Notes under the pieces: generated by a model
What the model was told of the DNA's origin: nothing
Databases searched by the model: none
What the model saw: only the letters and a program-made list of their open reading frames with translations
DNA from: an uncultured Thermomicrobiales bacterium
GTDB lineage: Bacteria; Chloroflexota; Chloroflexia; Thermomicrobiales; UBA6265
Reading direction: 5' to 3'
Length of the DNA: 9,222 nucleotides
NCBI GenBank assembly: GCA_902806395.1
Contig: CADCWH010000042.1
Coordinates: 1 to 9,222 of the forward strand
Position numbers and translations under genes: made by a program
Shown here: positions 1 through 6,994 of the stretch, in pieces
How positions within the stretch are numbered: the first letter of the stretch is position 1
Layout: each line of letters opens with the position of its first letter

Positions 1-2402
1 CGCGTCTTGCCCAACTCGGAGTCGGTCAGGGCACGGTCCGGGGCGGTGAAGCGGACCCGGAACGCGAGGCTCTTCTTCCCCTCGCCCAACCGAGCGTCGC
101 GATATTCGTCGAAGAGGGTCACCCCGCTGGCCAGCGGACCGGCCGCCACCGTGAGGGCACGCTCGACCTCGGCGGCCGTGCGATCCTCCGCGACCACGAT
201 CGCGAAGTCCTGCTCCACGGGGAGGAAACGCGGCACCGTGATAGGAGATTTCGCCGTATCCGTTGCTGCCAGGATGGCTTGCACGTCGAACTCCGCGACC
301 ATGACCCGGTCTGGCAGGTCGAATGCCTGGGCGGTGTCCGGCCGCAATTCGCCGAACCGGCCGACGACCGACTGGCCGGCGAAGACCTCCGCCGACCGAC
401 CCGGGTGCAATCCGCCCGAGGAGTCGTCTCCCAGCGGACGGTAGGACACGTCGCCGGGGAGGAGGCGACCGACCAACGCCTCGACGGTCCCCTTGAGATC
501 CCAGAAGTCGATGGAGCCATCGTCCCCGAACCGGGAGAGCGGGACGCGCGACCCGGCCATCGCCAGGGCCACCATGGACCGCTCGTCTGGCAATTGGTCG
601 CGGGTTGTCGGCAGGTAGACGCGGGCGATCTCGAAGACGCGGACGGCCGTCTCGTGCTTGAGGTTTTCGCGGACGAGGTGCAGCAACGACGGCACGAGCG
701 TGGGACGGAGGATGTCGGCCTCCCGCTGCATCGGGTTGACGAGCCGGATGGTCTCGGCGAGCGATACCGGATGCAAGAAGCCCACCGCATCGTCCTCCGA
801 GCAGCCCGCCAGGGATCGCAGGTCGTTGTCCGATGTCGTGACGTAGGTCATCACCTCGTCACAACCGAGGCCGGTCAGGGTGCGACGAACCCGCCCCTCG
901 GCGAGGGCGACCGGGTCCCTCTCGACGGGTGGCGTGCGCCCGGCTGGTAGCGTCTCCGGCAGCTCATCGTAGCCGACGAGGCGGGCGATCTCCTCGATCA
1001 CGTCCTCGCGGATGGTCACGTCGCGGCGATAGGTCGGGACGGTGACCGTCAAGGTGTCCCCGCCGTCGCCCGGCTCGATCCGGGGCTCGAAACCCAGGCG
1101 CCCGAGCGCCTCGGTCACCTGGTCAGCGGAGAAGGCGATGCCGAGCACGCGTTCGATCCGGCTCGTGGCGAACGAGATCGTCCGGGGACGGACCGGATCG
1201 GGATAGACATCCTGACTCGCGACGACCCGACTGCCCGGACAGAGTTCCAGGAGCAGCGCGACGGCCCGGGCCGCAGCTTCTCCCGCCAGTTCGGGGTCGA
1301 GCCCGCGCTCGTAGCGCGCCGACGCGTCGGTGCGGACGCCCAGGCCGCGGGCGGTCCGGCGCACGGACCCCATCTCGAACGTCGCGATCTCCAGTAGCAG
1401 GGCGGTCGTCTCGACGGTGACCTCGCTCTCCAGCCCGCCGATGACCCCAGCCACGCCGACCGGGCGCTCGGCGTCGGCGATCACCAACATGTCGGTCCCG
1501 AGCGTGCGCCGTTGGTGATCGAGTGACTCGATCGTCTCCCCGGCACGGGCCCGGCGGACGATGACGCGCTGTCCGGCGAGGCGATCGAAGTCGAACGCGT
1601 GCGTCGGTTGCCCGTACTCCAGCATCACGTAGTTCGTGACGTCGACCACGTTGGTGATGGAGCGGAGACCAGCCGCCGCGAGGCGACGGACCATCCAGGC
1701 GGGCGAGGGACCGACGGTGATCCCCTCGATCCGGACCGCCAGGTAGCGGTGACAGAGGTCGGGGTCCTCGACGGTCACCAGGTCCTCGACGCGGAGGGTA
1801 GGGTCGAGCGCGGGAGGAGCGGGCGGCGAGAAGGGGGAGCCAGTGACCGCCGAGGCTTCCCGTGCGATCCCCAGGACGGAGAAGGCGTGGGCCAGATTCG
1901 GGGTGATCTCGAACTCGACCACCTCGTCCCCGAGCCAATCGGCGAGAGGCACACCCTCCGGGGCGTCGTCCTCCAGGACCAGGATGCCCTCGTGTTCGTC
2001 CGAGAGGCCGAGCTCCTTCTCCGAGCAGACCATGCCCTCGGAGCGGACGCCGCGAATGGTGCCGGGCTTGAGTCGCTTCAGCTTGGGCGTCTCCGAGTAG
2101 GCATCGACCAACTCGGCCCCGGCGAGGGCCAGGGCGACCTTCTGGCCCGCGGCGATGTTCGGCGCCCCGGTCACCACCGTTAGGTCGGTCTCGTCGGCGA
2201 CGACCCTGGCCAACACCAGGCGGTCGGCGTCGGGGTGGGGCGTCACGGACGCGACGCGCCCGACGAGGATGTTGTCCCATCCCGCCCCGAGGCGTTCGAT
2301 CTTCTCGGCTTCCAGCCCGGCCATCGTCAGCCGATGGGCGATCTCGGCGGTCGGCAGGCTGGTCGGGACGGACTCCCGCAGCCAGCGCATCGGTACCTTC
2401 AT
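1..2402 (-). CDS. pheT: Phenylalanyl-tRNA synthetase beta subunit, 3' end cut by window
   Basis: Beta subunit of the (alpha-beta)2 enzyme that charges tRNA-Phe in the cytoplasm. The frame is open from the ATG at 2402-2400 to the window edge, giving 800 residues; the family is usually about 800-810, so only some 10-20 residues are missing. Domains in order: an EMAP-like tRNA-binding OB fold (about 40-155, with VGRVASVTPHPDADRL), the B3/B4 region (about 210-385, with TNVVDVTNYVMLEYGQPTHAFD, the alpha-like fold that hosts editing), B5 (about 405-480, with DVTIREDVIEEIARLVGYDE and its acidic metal-type residues), a catalytic-core-like region (about 490-700) and an FDX-ACB anticodon-binding domain (about 720-800, ending at LTDSELGKT). 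A GGGAG Shine-Dalgarno at 2411-2415 is 8 nt from the start. It lies 50 bp downstream of pheS and shares its T-box-controlled transcript. No frameshift was seen on translating the whole frame. The identification is very secure. Confidence 0.97.
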   Translation of the reverse strand, partial: MKVPMRWLRESVPTSLPTAEIAHRLTMAGLEAEKIERLGAGWDNILVGRVASVTPHPDADRLVLARVVADETDLTVVTGAPNIAAGQKVALALAGAELVDAYSETPKLKRLKPGTIRGVRSEGMVCSEKELGLSDEHEGILVLEDDAPEGVPLADWLGDEVVEFEITPNLAHAFSVLGIAREASAVTGSPFSPPAPPALDPTLRVEDLVTVEDPDLCHRYLAVRIEGITVGPSPAWMVRRLAAAGLRSITNVVDVTNYVMLEYGQPTHAFDFDRLAGQRVIVRRARAGETIESLDHQRRTLGTDMLVIADAERPVGVAGVIGGLESEVTVETTALLLEIATFEMGSVRRTARGLGVRTDASARYERGLDPELAGEAAARAVALLLELCPGSRVVASQDVYPDPVRPRTISFATSRIERVLGIAFSADQVTEALGRLGFEPRIEPGDGGDTLTVTVPTYRRDVTIREDVIEEIARLVGYDELPETLPAGRTPPVERDPVALAEGRVRRTLTGLGCDEVMTYVTTSDNDLRSLAGCSEDDAVGFLHPVSLAETIRLVNPMQREADILRPTLVPSLLHLVRENLKHETAVRVFEIARVYLPTTRDQLPDERSMVALAMAGSRVPLSRFGDDGSIDFWDLKGTVEALVGRLLPGDVSYRPLGDDSSGGLHPGRSAEVFAGQSVVGRFGELRPDTAQAFDLPDRVMVAEFDVQAILAATDTAKSPITVPRFLPVEQDFAIVVAEDRTAAEVERALTVAAGPLASGVTLFDEYRDARLGEGKKSLAFRVRFTAPDRALTDSELGKT

Positions 2403-2452
2403 GTCTGGGGCTCCCGGGTGTTCTTCGAGTCGCCAGGGGTCTCGTTTTCGGG

Positions 2453-3517
2453 TCAGGCGGTGATGGCGGCGAACTGCCGGAGGAACCGGAGATCGCCAGC
2501 GGCGAAGGCCCGGACATCATCGACGCCGTACTTCATCATCACCATCCTGGCGATGCCGAGGCCGAAGGCGAAGCCGGTGTAGCGCTCAGGGTCGTAGCCG
2601 ACGCCGCGCAGGACGTCGGGGTGGACCATGCCGGCGCCGCCCATCTCGAGCCAGCCGGTGTGCTTGCAGACTCGACACCCGACGCCGTCGCAGATGGCGC
2701 AGTCCACCGCGTACTCGACGCCGGGCTCGACGAACGGGAAGAAGTCGCAGCGGAACCTGATCCGGCGGGTGGGGCCGAACAATTGGCGGGCCAGTTCGGC
2801 CAGGACGCCCTTCAAGTCGGCCATCGTGATCCGCTCGTCCACCACCAGCCCCTCGATCTGGTGGAACATCCACTCGTGGGAGGCGTCCTGGGCCTCGTAC
2901 CGGTAGCAGCGGCCCGGGATCACCACGCGGACGGGTGGAGTCGTGGATTCCATCGTCCGGGCCTGCATCGGGGAGGTGTGGGTCCGCAGGACGATCTCCG
3001 GGCCACCTTGCCCGGTGTCGACGAACATCGTGTCCCAGACATCGCGGGCCGGGTGGTCGGCCGGGATGTTCAGAAGGTCGAAGTTGTAGTGCCCGGTTTC
3101 GACCTCGGGCCCGTAGACGGTCCGGAAGCCCATCAGGGCGAAGATATCACTCAGTTCGTCGATCATCGCCGAGATCGGATGGACGGTGCCCATGTGCCGG
3201 GGCCGCCCCGGCATCGTGACGTCCAGCCTCTCGCCCGCGAGGCGTCCGACGATCGCCGACCGCTCGGCGTCGGCATGGCGGGCCTCGAAGCTGGCCTGGA
3301 GTTCCAATTTGAGGGCATTGGCCGAGCGGCCGGCCGCCGGGCGCTGGTCGGCGGGCAGGCTGCCGAGAGAGCGAAGGAACCCCGTCAGGGTGCCCTTGGG
3401 GCCGAGGAAGGTGCGTTCCCATGTCAGGAGCGCATCGAGACCGTGGGCCTGGTCAAGGGCAGCCATGGCCTCGGCCCGAAGGGCATCCAGAGACGGGACG
3501 GTCACGTGTGCAGTCAT
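2453..3517 (-). CDS. pheS: Phenylalanyl-tRNA synthetase alpha subunit
   Basis: Catalytic alpha subunit, a class II aminoacyl-tRNA synthetase that forms phenylalanyl-adenylate and transfers Phe to tRNA-Phe together with PheT. It has 354 residues, normal for the family. Visible parts: an N-terminal helical arm (about 8-95) that binds tRNA; class II motif 1 around HPISAMIDEL (113-122); motif 2 around GRCYRYEAQDASHEWMFHQ (202-220); a CxxC-x4-CxxC zinc-ribbon-like insert (C273, C276, C281, C284) followed by HTGWLEMGGAGMVHP; and motif 3 GFAFGLGIARMVMMKYG (315-331). The frame stays open upstream to 3598, but that extension would run back through the T-box terminator. The ATG at 3517 is preferred because the protein then begins like other PheS proteins and a GAGG (3524-3527) sits 6 nt upstream. 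It is the first gene of the pheST operon. Confidence 0.97.
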   Translation of the reverse strand: MTAHVTVPSLDALRAEAMAALDQAHGLDALLTWERTFLGPKGTLTGFLRSLGSLPADQRPAAGRSANALKLELQASFEARHADAERSAIVGRLAGERLDVTMPGRPRHMGTVHPISAMIDELSDIFALMGFRTVYGPEVETGHYNFDLLNIPADHPARDVWDTMFVDTGQGGPEIVLRTHTSPMQARTMESTTPPVRVVIPGRCYRYEAQDASHEWMFHQIEGLVVDERITMADLKGVLAELARQLFGPTRRIRFRCDFFPFVEPGVEYAVDCAICDGVGCRVCKHTGWLEMGGAGMVHPDVLRGVGYDPERYTGFAFGLGIARMVMMKYGVDDVRAFAAGDLRFLRQFAAITA

Positions 3518-3523
3518 GGAGCG

Positions 3524-3527
3524 CCTC
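3524..3527 (-). promoter_or_regulatory. pheS ribosome binding site
   Basis: GAGG on the minus strand, 6 nt before the ATG at 3517. It lies just past the T-box terminator, so it is transcribed only on readthrough, and it supports the start downstream of the terminator rather than the in-frame extension to 3598. Confidence 0.6.
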
Positions 3528-3548
3528 GGGTGGGTGGCGTTAGGCCAG

Positions 3549-3584
3549 AAAACGACACGTCCCCTCGCCAGGGACGAGGGGACG
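3549..3584 (-). terminator. Regulated intrinsic terminator of the pheST T-box
   Basis: A perfect 10-bp stem, CGTCCCCTCG (3584-3575) with CGAGGGGACG (3567-3558), closed by a 7-base loop and followed after a few bases by TTTT (3552-3549). The U run is short and offset from the stem by about five bases, but the stem is strong and its position between T-box and pheS is standard. Confidence 0.88.
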
Positions 3585-3601
3585 CCACGCGGTACCACCC
3601 T
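3577..3601 (-). promoter_or_regulatory. T-box antiterminator with UGGU acceptor-binding bulge
   Basis: AGGGTGGTACCGCG is followed by a very short connector and then CGTCCCCT. AGGG (3601-3598) pairs with CCCU (3580-3577), leaving the UGGU bulge free to pair with the tRNA acceptor end; the inner helix appears to be only GCG against CGU around a three-base loop. The 3' strand of this structure is the 5' strand of the terminator, so the two folds exclude one another. Confidence 0.85.
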
Positions 3602-3714
3602 GGTTCACCGGCAGGGCCGGTGCGCTCGCGGCGGCGAGGGTCGCCGCCTGGCCCGTTAATGGGGGCCGGCCAGGGCCGGCTAGCACGCCCGGGGGCGCTT
3701 CACCGGCTCACTCG

Positions 3715-3803
3715 GGAGCGAACTTCGCGAGGGTCCCGCGGCGGTGGCTCGCAGTCGATGGCGCACCGTCCCTGGTCGGCGGGGGTCCCGGCTACTCTTC
3801 TCC
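3715..3803 (-). promoter_or_regulatory. T-box stem I with UUC (Phe) specifier codon
   Basis: On the minus strand GGAG (3803-3800) pairs with CUCC (3718-3715) to close an internal loop. The 5' side of the loop carries AGUA (3796-3793) and the 3' side reads GAA (3726-3724), one base, then UUC (3722-3720) and a purine. AGUA facing GAA is the S-turn (loop E) signature of T-box specifier loops, and the codon sits at the usual place, one base after GAA and followed by a purine. Short helices above the loop (GC/GC, then GGG/CCC) lead to a distal arm in which CGGTG and CACCG pair. UUC matches the downstream phenylalanyl-tRNA synthetase. The distal-arm fold is only approximate by eye. Confidence 0.85.
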
Positions 3804-3837
3804 GTCGTCGCGTTGGTCGTCTTCGCTTGTTCCCACG

Positions 3838-3866
3838 AGTATACCCGAAGGCGCCCGACCGACTCG
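3838..3866 (-). promoter_or_regulatory. Candidate promoter of the pheST T-box transcript
   Basis: A good -10 hexamer, TATACT, lies at 3843-3838 on the minus strand, about 35 nt before the GGAG that closes the specifier loop. This leaves room for a complete T-box leader. At a 17-bp spacing the -35 position reads CGAGTC, a poor match, so either the promoter is weak in this element or the spacing or sigma factor differs. The -10 mirrors the one on the opposite strand at 3868-3873. Confidence 0.5.
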
Positions 3867-3873
3867 CTATACT
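3845..3873 (+). promoter_or_regulatory. Candidate promoter of eno
   Basis: TATACT at 3868-3873 on the plus strand is a five-of-six -10 match and would start transcription near 3880, giving a leader of about 67 nt. The -35 position at 17 bp (CCGAAG) is weak. The -35 zone overlaps that of the divergent pheST promoter, so the two polymerase sites would compete. Confidence 0.45.
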
Positions 3874-3883
3874 CGCGGTCGGG
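3854..3883. repeat. Palindrome over the eno -10 box, possible operator
   Basis: Perfect 8-bp inverted repeat: CCCGACCG (3854-3861) and CGGTCGGG (3876-3883), separated by 14 bp that contain the eno -10 TATACT and two direct copies of ACTCGC (3862-3867 and 3871-3876). Half-site centres are about two helical turns apart, a common geometry for dimeric repressors. The pheST -35 zone also lies inside it. Function is inference; no regulator gene is in the window. Confidence 0.4.
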
Positions 3884-3895
3884 ACACCTGGGACG

Positions 3896-3916
3896 GTCAT
3901 CCCGGCATGGGGTGAC
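3896..3916 (+). other. Hairpin in the eno 5' leader
   Basis: GTCATCCC (3896-3903) can pair with GGGGTGAC (3909-3916) around a five-base loop, 8 bp with one U-G pair. It ends about 18 bases before the Shine-Dalgarno and does not cover it, so it could stabilise the mRNA rather than block initiation. No known riboswitch motif was recognised. Confidence 0.3.
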
Positions 3917-3931
3917 GACCGAAGAGCGTAG

Positions 3932-5233
<1,302 letters not shown>

Positions 5234-5249
5234 GTAGGCGCTACGCCCG

Positions 5250-6842
5250 TCATCCCGATCCTGGGGAGGGCTCTCGGACCAATGACGACTGGTCCATCGC
5301 GGCGGGCACCGTGAGACCCAGCAGACCCAGCACGCTGGGTGCGACGGCGCTCAGGACGCCACCTCCCCGCAGCGTCGCGTGACGGTGGGGGGAGCCATCG
5401 GGCACGACCAGGACCAACGGCACGGGGTTGGTCGTGTGGGCGGTCATCGGTTCCGCGGTGACCTGGTCGATCATCTCCTCGGCATTGCCGTGGTCGGCGG
5501 TGACCACGACCGAGCCACCGGCGGCGAGGGTCGCCTCGACGACCTGGCCCAGACACGCATCGACCGTCTCGATTGCCGTGATGGTGGCCGCGAGGTCACC
5601 GGTGTGGCCCACCATGTCGCCGTTCGCGAAGTTGACGACGACGAAGCGATTCTCGCCAGAACGGATCGCGGCGATCGCGGCCGCCGCGCCGCCGGCGGCG
5701 CTCATTGCCGGTGCCAGGTCGTAGGTCTGCACCTTCGGAGAAGCCACCATCGCCCGCACCTCACCGGGGAAGGGCTCCTCTCGGCCGCCGTTGAGGAAGA
5801 ACGTGACATGGGCGTACTTCTCGGTCTCGGCGATGTGGGCCTGGCCCAGGCCGGCGTCACTGACGACCCGGGCCAGCGGCACGTCGACATCTTCAGGGGG
5901 GAAGACGACGGTGACACCGTCGGATTCGAAGTTGGCGTGGTACCGGGTCAAGGTGATCACCCGTCGGAGCGGCTCGGTATCGCCACGGTCGAAGCCATCG
6001 AACGTGGGAGAGACCATCGCCTCCGTCAGTTGGCGGGCCCGGTCGGCACGGAAGTTGAACCAGACCACCACATCGTGTGGGCCGATGCCCGGGTATGGGG
6101 CGTCACCCTTCCCGATGATCACTGGAGAGATGAACTCGTCGGTGATCCCGGCGAGATAGGCCGAGGCGATCGCCGCCTCGGCCGTCGGGGCGCTCGGACC
6201 GATGCCCCGGACGATGGCGTCGTAGGCGACCCGGGTCCGGTCCCAGCGGTGATCGCGATCCATGGCGTGGTAGCGGCCGGACACCGTGGCGATCCGGCCG
6301 GAGCCGAGGGCAGCCAGGGTGGCCTCCAGGCGGGCGATCGCGCCGCGGCCGGCCGATGGTGAGCTATCCCGGCCATCGGTGATGGCGTGGACCAGTGGGT
6401 CCCCTATGCCGGCGTCGGCCGCGACGGCGATCAGGGCATCGAGGTGGCGCTGGTGGGCGTGGACGCCGCCGTCGCCGATCAGTCCGATCAGGTGCAGGCG
6501 CGACCCGGTCCTGAGCACCTCGGCGAAGGCATCCCGGAGTACCGGGCTGGCGGCGAGAGAACCATCGGCGATGGCACGGTCGATCCGCGTGATCCACTGG
6601 TAGACGACGAATCCGGCCCCGAGGTTGAGGTGACCGACCTCGGAGTTACCCATCTGGCCCTCCGGCAGGCCGACGGCCTCGCCCGAGGCGGCGAGGGTCG
6701 TCGTCGGGTATGCCTCCCACAGGCGGTCGAACACCGGCGTCTCGGCCAAAGTGACCGCGTTGCCGGGGCCGGGCGGCGCTAGGCCCCAGCCGTCGAGGAT
6801 CACCAGGACCACGGGTGCGGCGGGGGTAGCGGAGACGGACAT
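5250..6842 (-). CDS. gpmI: 2,3-bisphosphoglycerate-independent phosphoglycerate mutase
   Basis: Interconverts 3- and 2-phosphoglycerate through a phosphoserine intermediate, using two Mn2+-type metal sites (alkaline phosphatase superfamily). 530 residues, slightly above the usual 510. Motifs: D17 (VILDGWG), nucleophile S67 (GQMGNSEVGHLNLGAG), H128 (GDGGVHAH), D157-R158 (DGRDSSP), R190 and the AMDRDHRWDR segment (193-202), R265/R268 (FRADRAR), K342 (TEKYAHVTFFLNGG), D408 and H412 (NGDMVGHTG), D450-H451 (TADHGNAEEM) and H469. The frame remains open to 6968, but the ATG at 6842 is preferred: AGGAG (6848-6852) is 5 nt upstream, and LVILDGWG then falls at the normal distance from the N-terminus. 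A 42-residue extension would lack family similarity and would run back through the divergent intergenic region. Convergent with eno across 16 bp. Confidence 0.97.
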   Translation of the reverse strand: MSVSATPAAPVVLVILDGWGLAPPGPGNAVTLAETPVFDRLWEAYPTTTLAASGEAVGLPEGQMGNSEVGHLNLGAGFVVYQWITRIDRAIADGSLAASPVLRDAFAEVLRTGSRLHLIGLIGDGGVHAHQRHLDALIAVAADAGIGDPLVHAITDGRDSSPSAGRGAIARLEATLAALGSGRIATVSGRYHAMDRDHRWDRTRVAYDAIVRGIGPSAPTAEAAIASAYLAGITDEFISPVIIGKGDAPYPGIGPHDVVVWFNFRADRARQLTEAMVSPTFDGFDRGDTEPLRRVITLTRYHANFESDGVTVVFPPEDVDVPLARVVSDAGLGQAHIAETEKYAHVTFFLNGGREEPFPGEVRAMVASPKVQTYDLAPAMSAAGGAAAAIAAIRSGENRFVVVNFANGDMVGHTGDLAATITAIETVDACLGQVVEATLAAGGSVVVTADHGNAEEMIDQVTAEPMTAHTTNPVPLVLVVPDGSPHRHATLRGGGVLSAVAPSVLGLLGLTVPAAMDQSSLVREPSPGSG

Positions 6843-6847
6843 CGGGG

Positions 6848-6852
6848 CTCCT
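6848..6852 (-). promoter_or_regulatory. gpmI ribosome binding site
   Basis: AGGAG on the minus strand, 5 nt before the ATG at 6842. It decides between this start and the in-frame upstream start at 6968, which has no comparable site. Confidence 0.75.
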
Positions 6853-6882
6853 GGGTGGCGGGGTTTACGCCCGGCAACGGTT

Positions 6883-6910
6883 GGCGAGCGGACCATGGGA
6901 TAATCTCGCC
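6883..6910. promoter_or_regulatory. Divergent gpmI/icd intergenic region: weak -10 and dyad
   Basis: Between gpmI and the isocitrate dehydrogenase gene (152 bp) the only promoter-like sequence I see is GATAAT (6899-6904, plus strand), without a convincing -35 at 16-18 bp. TATGAT (6922-6927) is an alternative -10, also lacking a -35. An inverted repeat GGCGAG (6883-6888) and CTCGCC (6905-6910) surrounds GATAAT with a 16-bp spacer. Both genes must be transcribed from here, but the exact promoters are uncertain. Confidence 0.3.
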
Positions 6911-6980
6911 GGTAACGAGCGTATGATGCCGGACCGGGCCGCAGTCGGGCGACCCGGCTGCCGAACAACGGGACCGTGGG

Positions 6981-6986
6981 GGAGGG
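6981..6986 (+). promoter_or_regulatory. icd ribosome binding site
   Basis: GGAGGG, 8 nt before the ATG at 6995. It supports that start over the upstream in-frame start at 6881, whose extra 38 residues show no family similarity. Confidence 0.7.
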
Positions 6987-6994
6987 ACGAGGCG

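Larger units (their letters stand above)
3549..3831 (-). promoter_or_regulatory. T-box riboswitch leader of pheST (tRNA-Phe sensing)
   Basis: Leader RNA that reads the charging state of tRNA-Phe and decides between termination and readthrough into pheS. What is seen: a specifier loop with a UUC (Phe) codon, an exact T-box sequence AGGGTGGTACCGCG (3601-3588), a preceding stem III-like hairpin (3622-3606, CACCGGC/GCCGGTG), and a strong terminator ending about 31 nt before the pheS start. The T-box bulge UGGU is complementary to an ACCA tRNA end, as expected for a tRNA with discriminator A such as tRNA-Phe. Known for the family (Rfam T-box, RF00230): uncharged tRNA pairs with the specifier and the bulge and stabilises the antiterminator, allowing transcription. 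Inference: pheST is induced by phenylalanine starvation. The 5' end is approximate, placed about 7 nt after the predicted -10 box. Confidence 0.92.

Noticed and set aside
1123..2520. A 465-codon minus-strand frame over pheT
   Set aside because: It overlaps the secure pheT frame in a different phase, and its product is a low-complexity Arg/Gly/Pro-rich sequence typical of a shadow frame.
3518..3598. N-terminal extension of PheS by 27 residues
   Set aside because: It would translate the T-box terminator and antiterminator; the ATG at 3517 has its own ribosome site and gives a normal PheS N-terminus.
2621..3931. A 436-codon open frame on the plus strand, antisense to pheS and the T-box leader
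   Set aside because: Its product has no recognisable domain, it lies opposite a confirmed pheS and a structured leader, and long antisense frames are expected in GC-rich genes with G/C third positions.
5234..5249. Small GGCG-CTA-CGCC hairpin between eno and gpmI as a terminator
   Set aside because: The stem is only about 4 bp and there is no T run on either strand.
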